A DNA stretch of 64,000 bases from Myotis daubentonii (taxonomy: Eukaryota > Chordata > Mammalia > Chiroptera > Vespertilionidae), in NCBI RefSeq assembly GCF_963259705.1, contig NC_081849.1, positions 56,082,093-56,146,092 of the forward strand, given 5' to 3'. The notes beneath the pieces are model-generated. The model saw only the letters and a list, made by a program, of their open reading frames with translations. It had not been told where the DNA came from and ran no database searches. The position numbers and the translations under genes were made by a program. Below, one piece after another: positions 12,012 through 25,294 of the stretch (position 1 is the stretch's first letter; each line of letters starts with the position of its first letter).

Positions 12012-14810
12012 TTCATTTGAATAAGTCTAAAATGGAATATGGCATGCAGGGATATCATTAGAGAAAGGTAATTTTTTGTTGATTATATCATGTGCAAATG
12101 TAGTATATATACTATGTATGTTTTTGTCCCTAATATAACCTCAAACCAGTAAAAAACAAACAAACAAACAAACAAAAAAAAAGTCCAAAACTTCACTTTG
12201 TTTTCTAATGGTTCTAAGACATTAATGTGAACTTGTAGTTTAGTTTAGTCTATTTTGCTTATTCATTCTCAAAAGGGCACTTCAGACATGTATATTTGCG
12301 GCAGTAAAAAGACTTGATTTTTGTCCATTTTTAATAAATCACTCCTACCACAAATTTGTGTAAATTCCACTAGTAGACTGAAGGCATAACTAAAAACTAT
12401 GAATCATATCGCATGCTCAAGTGACAGAAGGATTTTTTAAAAAGCAATTTGCCATAATGAATGAGGCCAACATTTTAACATACACAGATGAAGCCAATGG
12501 CCAGACCACTGTGTATAAATATATTCTCTTGGGTGGGGGCCCCTATTTCTACTAACAGGGATTCTGAGAGGTGGCCTATGGAAAGAGAATTAATCCACTT
12601 CCCATTGGATGAGAGGCAACCCTCACCATGTATGAAGACACAAGGAAAACCAAGAGTTCATTTTATTGCAAAATTAAAGGAAGTTTGTGTGAGCAACATA
12701 TCCCTAGGCATGGTGGTTAGCAGTAACGATGTTTACAGTTGCTCTTCCTTCTGCATCCTAAGCCTTTTGTGGTCAGTAATGTGTTGAAGTCAGACTACCT
12801 GTATCAACTCTGATGATGGTGGGCCATGGACGGCACCTCTCATAGTAAGCAAAACATTACTTCTCAGGCCTTTTATTTTTTCAGGTATTAGGAAAGCTTT
12901 CTGAACTCTCTCAAGTGTTGCAGCTCCGCCTTGCTCAGCGAGCAAAAAATAGCTCCTTAATTTTGTTCTCTGACAGCTATGAGCCTTAATTTTCTGCATA
13001 TAATATCAACCATTCAGAGTTGTTGCCTAAATGTAATAAATCAATATAAATTCATGTAAAGGGTATGTACTCACCCTAGGGCACATGGTATGTAAAAAAA
13101 AATTAAATTAAAAAATAAAAGGAAGCATTGGTTTATAGTAAGACGGATTTTTTTATTGTCTTAATTTGCCCTCCTCTTTATTTTTCAAAAAAAGAAACTG
13201 GAAAATTTACTATATCTATCTTCCCACATCACACCTGCAAGTATTTATATCTTAGACATTTTAACGAAACTATTCCATATCAGATAGTGTTGGCAAATTA
13301 CTGCTTTCACAAAGCAATCATTTAAAAACAGATTATCGTACTTTAAAAAGTAAAAGCCTATTACAGACATAATAATGGAACATAAATTTCCTCATTTCTT
13401 AAATGATTTCTATGAGACAATGCCATCCTATTTATTTCTCAAGTTTTACTCCTAATGTAAATTTCTTTCTTCAAAATCTTTACAGTGTCGGAGGGGGCAA
13501 ATTTCCTTCTTATATTTCCTGTCATTACATATAACTACCAATGTTGCAAAGCCAAAACTTCTTCAAAGCAAAAAAAAAATATTAACTGCTTCGGTATGTC
13601 CTGGTACACCCATCTTCTTTTTACTTTATTAGTAAAAGATTTTCAAATCTCTCCTAAAATTTTATGTCATCCAAGATGTCAAACATTTCTGTATGTGGAC
13701 AGATACTCCTCAATCTATACATTTTCTTTACCTTACGATTTAGCAGAACATTCCCAAAATTAGGTATTGTGTATTTTAAGGCTGACAGATAGCGGGATTA
13801 GAATTCGTTTTTGAAGACTGTGACCTTTACACAGAACGAGATCATTTAAGTGCATATCAATGGAAACACTAATAAAAAAAAAAGTTGGGACACACTTAAT
13901 TGAATTGGCTGTAAGCTCAGAAACACACACATCAAACAATGGTTAACATTTTGAACGGCTTTTTTAGTGTTTCCCCTATGGAGCATCCACAGACTATTCA
14001 GGGAGATGATATAGAGAATCTGTAAAGAATGCAAACTGAGGAGACAGCTCAGATGTTGCTGCCAAATTGGCACGCATTTAAAACACGCTTCTCTCTGCCT
14101 TTCGTCATTATATCTGACCATCTGGGTCCTTTGTTTTTAAATCCCTGTTAATACAAAAGAAATAACACTACTACTCATCCAAGCAGATTCCAAGTGGATG
14201 AAAATAAATGTTGTCATTCTATCGTTACTTTCATTTATCCTGGCAGTTTCAGGATGGAGAGTCTGCCATATTCAGCCAGTGTTCACTGTGCACCCACGTT
14301 GCACTGGATTCTGCTCTTGGTGTTGGGTTAATGATGTTACTAGAATATGTAAAAACCCTTCCATCAAGGGCTTATCTTCTAATGAATGGAATAAGGAAAT
14401 AACAAAACAAATCAGCTAAAGGTACAATGTCTGATGGTACTGCATTCCGTTTGTTATAAAAAAAATATAGATGACAAAGGTTTCTATATTTGGGAAGGGA
14501 GTACTTACAGTTTTAAATCTGATGATCAGAAAATGAGAAGTTGTTCTTTGAATAAAGATTTAAAGGTGACAAGGGAGAGAGCTTTGCACGTATTTGAAGA
14601 CAGAACATTCCAGATAGACAAAACAGGCAGTGCAAATGCCCTAAGGTATAAAAGTGCTCCTGCTGAGAGGAATTTCTGTAGGAACCAGTGAAGAGGAGCA
14701 GGAGACTGGATAAGGAGTGGGGGAGCACTAGAATAGTAGGAGATAAGGTTAAAGTATGATCTTTGGTGATGAGTGAACTGGCCTAATCAAGCAAGATCTC
14801 AGACCACCAT

Positions 14811-14909
14811 GCCCAGCCAGCATGGCTCATGGTCTATCTATGAACCAGAAGATCATGGTTCAATTCCTCAGCAGGACACATGCCTGTGTTGCAGGAAGCA
14901 GCCGATCAA

Positions 14910-14973
<64 letters not shown>

Positions 14974-15003
14974 CCCCCTCTCTGAAGTCAATAAAAATAT
15001 ATT
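14811..15003 (+). mobile_element. VES-type SINE with internal (CT)n expansion
   Basis: Head GCCCAGCCAGCATGGCTCA, a B-box-like ATGGTTCAATTCCTC, then GGAAGCAGCCGATCAATG and a long CT run (about 14911-14975) before GTCAATAAAAATATATT. ORFs over the CT run are low-complexity artefacts. Confidence 0.8.
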
Positions 15004-15422
15004 AATAAAAAAGATATCAACCTTATGGCTTCAAGGTAGAGGGAGAGGCATAGTTATTAGAGCATTTGTAGCAGGAAATCACATGATCTGACATACTTAT
15101 TAATTAGTTGTGCATACACGCTTGCTAGGAAATGTGAAAATTGAATATGGACTAATTTTTGTCTGGAATAAAGGAGTGTTATTATAGTCATATGATCCTG
15201 TTAATTAATAAATGATCTTTAAAAGATAAAAATGAACCATTTAACTATTTCTTTAACTCATTTTTCAACATGTATTGCATACCATCCTATGTTAGCTACT
15301 GGGAAAAAGATCTCTAATCAAACAAGCTAGACAAAAACTTAACTTAGCCAGAGGTTTTCTTTCACCATTTCCACATCAATATAATTAACTAATTATGTTA
15401 AATAAATTAAAATAATGTAGTT

Positions 15423-15622
15423 CTGGCCAGTGAGGTTTAGTTGGTTGGGCATACTCCCATGTACAGAAAGGTTGCTGGTTCAATTCCAGGTCAGGGCACA
15501 TGCCCGGGTTGCTGGCAAGATTCCCTTGTAGGGGGCAGTCAATCAATGTTTTTGCTCTCACATCAATGTTTCTCTCTCTCCCTCTCCCTTCCCTCTCTAA
15601 AAGTCAATTTTAAAAAATTATG
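15423..15622 (+). mobile_element. VES-type SINE, forward
   Basis: Begins CTGGCCAGTGAGGTTTAGTT and contains GGTTCAATTCCAGGTCAGGG and the CT-rich tail ending AAAAGTCAATTTT. Flanked by short direct repeats, AAATAATGTA against AAATTATGTA. Confidence 0.85.
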
Positions 15623-17114
15623 TAAAGGCCACTGAGCCAAAGTGTATATATAAATTAACATATAGCATGGCTAACTTCCCGAGACTTCAAATTCACATTT
15701 TTAATATTAAAATACTTTCAGGAAAAAAGTGCATATTAAATGTCTCACTTCTTATGCTTATCTGTACTATAGTGGGTTATTCATTACTTGAAATATCAGA
15801 GAGCTGCTTAATAGTCCTCTGAAACTGCCATGGAGGAACTTCCTTCATAAAGAAAGAGTGAAAAGTGTGGACACCTGGAATTTTTTAAAATTAGTTTTGG
15901 CAAATGAAAGCTTTTTTAACACCTCCGAGGCACATGATCAATGAATTGTAGCTTTACCTAAGACTAACAATTATTAAGACTCAATAGAAAGAAAATTAGA
16001 AATGTATTTTATTGTAAAGGATTACAAGTAGCAATAAAAACAAACAACGCTATTCCAAGTTATTTTCGTGGGTAATTACAAAATGCAATTAATGAATTAG
16101 ACGAATTTCAGCAGAATGTTTTTAATCGTGCTTTTTGTATAACTTGTAATCAAGGGTCTGTAGCCAACTAAGTTGTATTCAACTAAGTTTTGTGCTTCAG
16201 TTGGAATCCATTTTAACCCAGTATGACACTCTCTTGTCTACTGTTCAGGGTTGTCAATAGGACGGGTGTGAGCTGTTAGCGGAGCACACACACGCTCTCA
16301 ATGTGTTTTCTCCTCAAAAAATAAAGCCCAGTAAGAATTTCTTGAACAACTATGAATGTATAACGTTAGTTGGTAACGATTGCTTACTTGTATATTCACC
16401 TTTAAAGAAAATGTCAAGATGGGAGTGCTCTGAATGCAGATATGTGTGCGGGCACATTGAGATGATTTTAAAGTGTAATCGTGTATAGATCTATAATTAA
16501 TATTGAAGCAGATTAAAACAAAATCAATAAAACTAATGATAACATTATCAATACTTTGATGAAATGATTTAAAATATATGCTATCCCATGGATTATATTC
16601 TTTTTAATCTATCAAGGCCCAAATCTCCCAAGGTTAGTAATGTGAGAAACAGCAAGTTGAGAAGGATTAGAAGACCAGGGAATAGCCAATGTGTAAGAGT
16701 GAGAAACTGAGATTTTACAAAGAGGACAGGAAACCCACTCATTACTTTAAAGGCTTACAAATTCCCTGAATTGAAGCACTCTGTCAGCAATCTGTAAAAT
16801 AGACTTATTAGTTTTACCCTCTCTGCTAGCAAAGATCATCTTGACCATTTGTGTTTCTCCCAAAGGACCAAACACAACATCTAGTGTATATTATACGTGC
16901 ATTTGGGATGCAATCCACACTAGCTTCATTTTGTCCATAATGCTTTGCTCACTTTCTGTACGTTTATCTCTCATAGGCGATTGTTCTATGCCAAACTCCT
17001 CCTTAGAGCTTCATCTCTCCTTATAATCTTTATAGTTGGGGATACACTCTGCTATCCATAATAAGAAGATGATATTAGACATTTGATTAAAATGTCTGTT
17101 GCATGTAATGGAAA

Positions 17115-17290
17115 CAATATCTGTCACTGTTCTAGGAACTATGCTAAATTTGTTATGTGTATACCATACTTTAGTCCTCACAGTAACCCAGTAGGTAGAT
17201 GCTATTATCACTCCTGTATAACTGAGGCTGAGAAAGTTAAATAAATCGCCAAGGTCTAAAAACTATTAGTACCAAGGACATAAATATTTC
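17115..17290 (+). repeat. MIR SINE fragment
   Basis: Ordered MIR-like motifs: CACTGTTCTAGGAACTATGC, CCTCACAGTAACCCAGTAGG, TAACTGAGGCTGAGAAAG and TCGCCAAGGTC. Old and diverged. Confidence 0.7.
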
Positions 17291-17454
17291 TAATTTCAAA
17301 ATCCACTATGTGATAGTTGACCAAAGGACAATTTTATGGACAGATTTTCCAATATTCACACATAATACAAGATACTTTGCCACTTGTTTATCTCTATCAA
17401 ATGCATTGACCAAACTATCACCACTTCGGAATAAAAAATTATATAAAATAAAAG

Positions 17455-17545
17455 TAATGATCACTTCATAAGGTATATAAATATCTAATCACTATGTTGT
17501 ACACCTGATATAGTATGTCAACAATAATTGGGAGATAAATAAAAG
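17455..17545 (+). mobile_element. L1 3' end fragment (old LINE-1)
   Basis: ATCACTTCATAAGGTATATA followed by TCTAATCACTATGTTGTACA and CCTGATATAGTATGTCAAC is the recurrent 3' UTR end of old mammalian L1 elements. Confidence 0.6.
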
Positions 17546-19264
17546 TAATGATATTATTATCTACTTGTTTACACAATCTTGAGCTGACTATAACTCTTTT
17601 CCTATCCTTTGACATTCTAAGCATAACCTATTACTTTTGACCACATATCAGAAATGTGTTCTAAATCTGCTCCAGCCTCCATTATAATCCTACTGCTATC
17701 CCAGTTTTCATCACTTAATTATACTGCTTCAATAACTCATACCTAGTCTACTCTTCTACTCACATCTACTGTTCACATTGTTTTTGTGCGTATTTTTCTA
17801 AATGGGAATGGTAGCATGACCTTAAATATTTTAATTTTCTTTACCTATTAAAAACCTGAAGACTTCTTTCTACCCAAATCTCTACTTTTATTTTCCCTAG
17901 TATATTTTATATTTCTACTCAAAAGAGCTATTTGTGATAATGAAAATGCACAAACAAAAACAATAGACAAACCTAAAAATAAACTTTAGGTGTGACACAT
18001 ACCTAAAGTGGTTGTTGTACTTCTCCGTGGAAAAATGCAAAAAAAGATCACCTGAAAATCCCAGTATCACTTTTGTTCTCTAAACTGGATTTTAACTCCT
18101 ATATAAATTATTTAATAAATGTTATAAAATAACAATATGCATAGTATGTTTAAATTCCACACAATTCTTGGTAGGCTGTTATTAAAACTATAGAGTTATC
18201 AATTTATTTTCCAAATTATTTAAGCTTGTTTTTAGAACTCATTTTTAGAGAAAACAATTGAAAGCAATTAGTAGTATCTTAAATACTTACTTTTAAATTT
18301 CTGCATGTTTAGTATAGAAGTTTAAGGGAGAAATAGATTAATTGTAATTAGGTTTTCATTATCTAGCCACAGTCAAATTCAGCTAAGCTTTCAATTTAGC
18401 ACAAAATGTAGCAGAGGATCCATTCTCAAAAATCTAAATGTTTCCATGGATAAAAGATAGTGCATTTTTATAAATGTTGAGATTTGATTCTCAGTGCAAT
18501 TATTAGAAACCTGTAATAAACTATTCAAATTAATTTATTTATAACATAAGAAATTATTCTCATGGTTTTATGTAAATATCTTTTCAAATTATTGGGCATA
18601 ATTTCATTCTAAACTACCATTATATTCTGAATATCAAGATATAAAATTAAGGTCACATATTGAAATAAAAGATGCTACACATTTCAACAATGATTAGTGC
18701 ATAGTTAAAATCAGATTAATACAGAACTCTAGTAGGTATTTTATTATTGAATTTGTTGGCGTGTTTTCAAAACTGGCTGTAATTTTGATAAGAAGAGGAA
18801 GATGACTGAAATTGTGTTGATAGCAATAGAAAAGAAAAACAGAAACATTCCTTAACATGTTACTGCCATTCCTTGCTAACTGTCCTGGCATTTCTGCAGT
18901 TGTACGTGGAGCAAACACAACAGACACAATAGCTCTCCTACAAGGACATCATTCTGGATTGTGGTCTGGCTCGGCAGGCAAAGCACATCACATGTCATGT
19001 ATTCCTCTCATCCCTCACAGTAGAAAGACATTAGAGTTGGAAAAGGCATCGAGTTATATTTTTTCACTTAATAGATGAGAAAAAATGAAACTGAGAAAAT
19101 TAAGGTTACAGGATTAGTTGGGGGTGTATCTCAAATATTCTTACTTTCACCTTTCATACATACTCTTGAACTTTTGTTATGAAATCCTATTGATCACTAA
19201 AATGTGACCAAGAGCCACTGCCTCTAAATATCAATGGAACAGCTGTATGTCAGACATGAAGTTA

Positions 19265-19445
19265 ATTATTTCCCATAGAATTTAACCCTTTTAACAAATC
19301 AATAAGGCAGACACTCTTCTTTTTATAAGTAAACACACTGAAGCTAGGAGAGATTAAATAGCTTGTTCAAGACCTGCTAATATGTGGCAGATGTGGAATT
19401 TGAACTCAGTTCAGTTGAACTCCTAAAACCACAATTTCTGTTATA
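19265..19445 (+). repeat. MIR SINE fragment
   Basis: Core and 3' MIR pattern: AAGGCAGACACTCTT, GTAAACACACTGAAGCTAGG, AGCTTGTTCAAGACCTGCTA and GAATTTGAACTCAGTTC. Confidence 0.7.
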
Positions 19446-20303
19446 CTTTCCAGATGCTTTCTTTAATGGGAAAGGTTGCTTTGGTCCTGGAAGGACAATT
19501 ATAGCTTACAATAAAAGGGTGTTTATATCACTGCTAATAATTGTATCAGTGTCAATATCCTTGTTAAAGACATTTAAAATATCACAGTAGGCAGCAGCAG
19601 TACAAAATGTAGGTTTTGAATTCCCGGATTCCTTGTTAAGGGATTGAAGCAACTTACTTGTCTGAATGTAAAGGGTATATATAGTAACAAAACTATAGTA
19701 CACAATAGCAAGTGCAAAGATAAGGGAAGCTCGGGGAGCTATGAAAACATAACTCAGCCTTGGGCCAAGGATCATCTACTGACAGGAAATATAAAGAGAA
19801 AACCCCACACCAGAATACTGACAAAGAACACATACAGAGCAACAAATACACATGCCCTCATTCTATATTTCTCTTTGGCTACCCCGAGTTTCTCCTATTA
19901 TTTCTATTCTGCAACTGGAATTACCTGCCTAAGTAACTGTACACAGAACAAAGCCTGAACAAGGCGGGTGGGGGCAGAAACTCACTCTGCCAACACCAAT
20001 AAGAGGCAGAACTGACTTTGACACCAGTCTTCATGCAGCTTCTAGTGGGCGTGCAAGTTGTGCAGAAAGGTGTGTTTGTTGACCAGGTGCTCAACAAATG
20101 CCCTATAATAGCTAAAGCCTGCTTCAGAAAGCAACTACAAGGAGTTGCCTCCGACTACCTTAAAGCCCAGAGAGCCCGTCTTTGGAGGAGCTGGTAGGTT
20201 TGCACAAAGTTCAGGAATGAGTTCAGGAAAGGCCCTCTGAGAGAGGCTAGTAAAAGGCATCACAATCAATGAGTTGCCATTTCAGTTGTGCCTTATTCTA
20301 GGA

Positions 20304-20455
20304 CAGTGGTCGGCAAACTGCTGCTCGCGAGCCACATGCGGCTCTTTGGCCCCTTGAGTGTGGCCACAAAGTTTCAATCGCACTGTACATGCACACCCGC
20401 ACGTGGTATTTTGTGGAAGAGCCACACTCAAGGGGCCGCAGTTTGCCGACCACTG
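20304..20455 (+). mobile_element. Miniature hAT transposon, 152 bp, near-palindromic
   Basis: Flanked by a perfect 8-bp duplication TTCTAGGA (20296-20303, 20456-20463). TIRs start CAGTGGTCGGCAAACTGC and pair with GCAGTTTGCCGACCACTG at the right. Internal CCCCTTGAGTGTGGC near the left end is mirrored by GCCACACTCAAGGGG near the right, so most of the element can fold back. Bat hAT miniature; no coding sequence. Confidence 0.93.
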
Positions 20456-21149
20456 TTCTAGGAGACTGTAACATGTGAGACCTCTATCAAAGTCAGGCAA
20501 GAGCATTCTGACGTAATCAGTTGGACTGTAATATGTTCGGGATGAATTATAGTGTCATTTACACCATAGGGAACCTTGTGAATAAGAAGCTGCCAGTACA
20601 TTTCTAGTACTGTCCAAGGAGACAATATTATGGTTGTAGACAACACCATATATTCCTAGTATGAGAGAAAAATCCATTTCGAGAACCTAAAAATTGTGTT
20701 GTGATTCTCTATACCCAACTAAACTATTGACCTAAAACTTGTTTTCAAAATGGATTTTACTTGGAGAGAATGGTGAGAGTACCAGGTAAGTTACTCTTTT
20801 CCCCAGAGCAAAATTCAATGTTTTAGTTATATTTCCCTCTCAGATTCTAACAGTACTGGCAACCAAATTTGAAAAATCCTTATTGTATTTAAATACAATT
20901 TTAAACCTCCCATTGATAAATTAATTAAGGCTTTCATAAGTAAATTATTCTACCAGAGCCTGATTATGTTAAGAGAAATTAGAAAATTAAATTCAAATAT
21001 TGTAAAATTAAAGCCCACACACAGGACTTTCAGATTCCATAATTAATGTATCAGTCCCTCCATGACTTTGATTTGAACAAATATCAGTAAATTATAACAT
21101 CCCAAGTATTATAGGTAAACTTGTATATCCTCTAAGTATTATTGGTTAG

Positions 21150-21182
21150 AGAAGTATAGCTCAGTGGTAAGGATCTGAGCTC
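21150..21182 (+). other. tRNA-like A-box fragment
   Basis: GTATAGCTCAGTGGTAAGG resembles the 5' arm of a tRNA such as tRNA-Cys, with a pol III A-box. No B-box, acceptor closure or CCA-proximal half follows, so it is not a tRNA gene. It could be a truncated retrocopy or chance. Confidence 0.3.
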
Positions 21183-21245
21183 CTTATTCATAGCTCACAC
21201 CAGAGTAAAGAAAGACAGATTTGAATAGAAAAGAAAATGTCTTAC

Positions 21246-21266
21246 TTGGTTAAGAATGTCTTGTTT
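21246..21266 (-). CDS. DGKB: DGKB microexon, 21 bp, encoding KQDILNQ
   Basis: A 21-base exon read on the minus strand as exactly seven codons, KQDILNQ. It is bounded by an acceptor ending GCACAG and a strong donor GTAAGA. Both sides are phase 0, so it joins the upstream exon ending YNPEG to the downstream exon beginning TIDFEGF without changing frame. [18 protein letters not shown] is the contiguous order in diacylglycerol kinase beta. Because its length is a multiple of three and both junctions are phase 0, skipping it would delete seven residues and keep the frame, so alternative inclusion is possible; that is inference. It is too short for ORF-based detection and is found only from the protein and splice context. 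It lies 10.8 kb from the next exon and 3.9 kb from the previous one. Confidence 0.93.
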
Positions 21267-21394
21267 CTGTGCATGCAGGGAAAGAAAGAATACATGTATT
21301 AATGTCAGATCATTTATATTCATTATTTCGTTATCACCGATCATTTAAAAGAAAGATTGATTTTAAAACATACCCTAGATCCATGGGTCACAAA

Positions 21395-21575
21395 ATGTGC
21401 TTTCAAAGCAGCGGCATCAGAGTCAACTGGGAAACTGATAGAAATACCAATTTTTAAACCCCACCCCAGGGACACGGAAACTAAGGGGAGGACTGAGGGA
21501 ACTGGCAAAAATCTGTGTCTTATAGGACACCTCCAGGTGATTCTGATGCAAGCGAAAGTTTGAGAATCACGAACT
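21395..21575 (+). mobile_element. MER5A-like hAT-Charlie relic
   Basis: Contains GCGGCATCAGAGTCAACTGG, then AAACCCCACCCCAGGG, and at the far end CACCTCCAGGTGATTCTGAT with AAAGTTTGAGAATCACGAAC, the recognisable order of MER5A. Ancient and shared by most placentals. Confidence 0.75.
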
Positions 21576-21836
21576 GGATCTAGCTTTGATGTAATAAGCA
21601 AGCGGTTCTAATTGGCATGCGATAAATACAATGAATAACACACACAGTATAATTAAAACTTTCTGGAGAAGTTTATGAAAATAACAGCATGTGTAAAGAT
21701 ATATTAATGAGTACTTAATTCCCTACTCTTAATGTTTCTTTCTATTAGAATAACATGCCTAGCCTCTTTCCATGTTTTTAAAGATAAATGACTTTTCATT
21801 CATATGCCACTACTTCATGTCTTCCCATCATTTTAT

Positions 21837-22070
21837 TTTTTAATATATTTTTATTAATTTCTGAGAGAAAGGAGAAGGGGGGAGAGAGAGAGAGAGAAAG
21901 AAACAGAGAGACATCAATGATGAGAGAGAATCCTTGATTGGCTGCCTCCTGCATGCTTCCTATTGGGGATCGAGCCCACAACCTGGTCATGTGCCCTTGA
22001 CTGGAATCAAACCCAGGACACTTCAGCCCACAGGCCAATGCTCTATCCACTGAGCCAAACTGGCTAGGGC
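21837..22070 (-). mobile_element. VES-type SINE, reverse, with target duplication
   Basis: Reverse SINE with tail complement at 21837-21900 and head AGCCCTAGCCAGTTTGGCTC (reverse complement) at 22050-22070. Direct repeats TCTTCCCATCATTTTA (21820-21835) and TCTTTCCATCATTTTA (22071-22086) differ at one base and mark an L1-mediated insertion. Confidence 0.92.
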
Positions 22071-22155
22071 TCTTTCCATCATTTTAGATGTGAATGGAAC
22101 AATTTGGAATGGAATTGAAATCCAGGCCAAATTTAGATAGATGATAGATACAGAT

Positions 22156-22391
22156 CAGTGATGGCAAACCTACGACACTCGTGTCAGAGGTGACACGCGA
22201 ACTCATTTTTTTTTGGTTGATTTTTCTTTGTTAAATTGCATTTAAATATATAAAATAAATATCAAAATATAAATATTTGTTTGACTATAGTTGCAAATAT
22301 CAAAAAATTTCTATATGTGACACGGCACCAGAGATAAGTTAGGGTTTTTCAAAATGCTGACATGCCAAGCTCAAAAGGTTCGCCATCACTG
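22156..22391 (+). mobile_element. Miniature hAT transposon, 236 bp (copy 1)
   Basis: TIRs are CAGTGATGGCAAACCT at the left and AGGTTCGCCATCACTG at the right. The AT-rich interior is about 94-95% identical by eye to the copy at 50507-50741. The target duplication is not clear here, possibly obscured by the adjoining GATA-type repeat. No coding capacity. Confidence 0.88.
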
Positions 22392-22421
22392 ATTAGATAG
22401 ATAGATAGATGATAGATAGAT
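22392..22421 (+). repeat. (GATA)n-type microsatellite
   Basis: Imperfect TAGA/GATA units immediately right of the hAT element; related units also lie just left of it at about 22134-22150. Confidence 0.8.
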
Positions 22422-25105
22422 GCAACCCACCCCTGGAACACAGATCTCTCAAGTTTTATGGCCTAATTAATGTAGTGAAGAGTAAAGAGCACCATTCTTA
22501 AATTGAGTTTCTAGATAATTAGGTTTTATTATGATTAATGTCATGAACTTAGCTTAGCTAGTTAACTTTGGGGAATTAATTTTACTTTTCTTAAAACAAG
22601 TTTCTTTATTTAAAAATTCTAAAATCATATTTGGAAATCTCAAAACCTTTTAAACTTGCTATACTTACAGAATCTTTAAAGCAATTGTTTAGACTTTATG
22701 TTTTATGATTTTTTTGTTTATTTTATCAAAGAATGATCATCAAATGATCTTTAAAAAATCAGAATTAAAAATAAATCAATCATCCATGTATTATACTTAC
22801 TATATCTTCTATATTAAAATAGATTTAAACAGGTCATATTTTCATTGGATTATTAAGTTTTTAGATACAGTGCTTTTTATTCATAGAGTAATATAAGTGA
22901 ACCATAATAAACATAAAAACTCTAACATAAGTAGCTTTAGTTTTAAGGGAAGAAGTAATTTTAGAAATACTTATGTAGTTCTCTCTTTGTAAATACATTT
23001 TATGTAGATGATGTAACTATGTTCATGTTAGAAAACGAAAGATTAGTTATTTATACTAATGGCAGACTAATAACTTTTATAATTTTTCTTAATTGACCAT
23101 TAAGTATCATCTATGCCAGGCAATTCTGTGTTCAACTTGTCCAGTCAATATGTAAACTGATAGTATGCATTCTTCATGAATTCTTTCGTATGGTTAGAAT
23201 GACCTTTTATAAACTGGACTGAGTCATGTTCTGAAGAGAACCTAAGGCCTTAAATATTTTTTATGCAACATTGAATATTCCCAATTATTTCCTATTGGCT
23301 TTTGTGAAATACATATAAGTGTTTCAAAATCATATAAACTTAAGAGAAATTTTCTCCTGAAGGGAAAATGCATACTAGCATTAACATTAGAAAGTGATTC
23401 TACTCTTAAATTAGAATTACTTTTGGATCATAATGATATCTAACTTTTTTATTTTTCAAATGTTCATTATTTTAATAACACATTTTAAGAACAGATCAAT
23501 GCATTATGGAGAGGCTTTGCATTATTGAAAAGGCTGACATCACATGTGCGTCTAATACTAAACCTAGCAATTACCTCAATAAATCCAGTGTACAGTGACT
23601 GATAATCCTCATTTAATATATATTATCAGTAAGACTAAGTCTTGAGAATCCTTTAAATAAGAAATCACTGAAGTAAAAAAGCTACTATGTGAACATCACA
23701 TTTCAGTTGAATTTAGAGCCAGCAGCTATGTTTAGCAATAAAAAGCAGTTTTGTATCTGTATATAGATTAGATAACATGCATGTTTTTAAGTATAGTTGG
23801 TAATGTCAATATTAATGACATTTTTGTGTCTTATAGTTTTGCAGTAAAGCTGACATGTTTAACTTTCCCACTTTGCATTCTTGGTCTTTGGGGTCTTCAA
23901 TTCGACAAATTTATCTGCCAACACTTTTCTTTCTATAGCATCTTGGAAAATAAAATGTGAGGGAATGTAGGTCAGATGTCTACTTCTTTTCTGTTAATAG
24001 GAAAATGGGAATAGCTTTCAATTACCTAATTTTCCCCATACTTTGTAGATACTAAATATTGACTTTATTTTTTCAAAAGGAAATAACTCATAAGTTAAAG
24101 ATTTTTAAAAGATTTAGACAGCATAAAATATGGCATGAAAATAGCTAATTACTAGAAGTCAATAGAAAATTTTAAAACAATATGAAAGCTTTAAGGTTGG
24201 AATTTAGACATTGGGTTTTGACTAAAATTAAGTTCTATAAAAATCCCAGAGAAGTACAATGTTGAAAGACAGCCAGGAGCTCTGCTCCTCTAAACATTCA
24301 AAACCACAATGACAATAACGAAAGACAAACCACATTTTAATCAGCAAAATAAATCCATCTAGATGGCTAGATAACACATTCAGGCAAAAGGGTCCTTTGC
24401 AAAGGGCAGTGTGTTTTAACTGCCATAAACTCTACTATGACTTGATGAAGCTGTAAAAGCACTCACAGCCCCGATGATCAAATATTTAAAATGTAACACC
24501 TCTCAGCTGGCATTAAATGGAAGGTTATCTAACCATTAATTAGGAAGGGAAAGGAATTCATTCAACCATGGTGTTCAAAAGCAATCAACAGGACATTAAG
24601 TTTTTATAAGGAAAGAATTTCAGGGACTGATAATAGGTAAAAGCAAGATAGGGGGAAGGAAGTCCCCTCTTTTTGTCCCAGCTGGCTCTTTAAAGTATTA
24701 GATTAGTTATATCAATCACAAAATCTTTCTCCAGTTAAGGGAATAATTCCCTGAAAAGAGTAACCCCCTGCCCTGCACTGGTGTTCATCTGGGTTTAAAT
24801 GTCTAGGTCATAGAGAGTCAGACACCCTTTCTGTCCCCTTCTGTCTAATACTGTTTCTTGACTTCCAGAAAAAGGACCTAAAAACTATATTGTAGATTAC
24901 CTATATCTTTCATGGACAGACTATAAAAATGTTATTTACACTTGCAAAATATTTTTGTATTAAAAAGATAGTAAGTACAACATTTAATGTATCTCCCAGG
25001 GTACATATCATTATAAATTTCACTTTCTTTATGTTATGGTATATGGTATACAGAATATATATTTTTAATAACTATTCATTAAAATATTCCTCCTCCATGC
25101 GCTTA

Positions 25106-25294
<189 letters not shown>

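Noticed and set aside
12840..12900. Minus-strand GGCCTGAGAA similar to the start of the 3018-3158 exon
   Set aside because: Similarity stops after about 11 bases and there is no acceptor; treated as chance.
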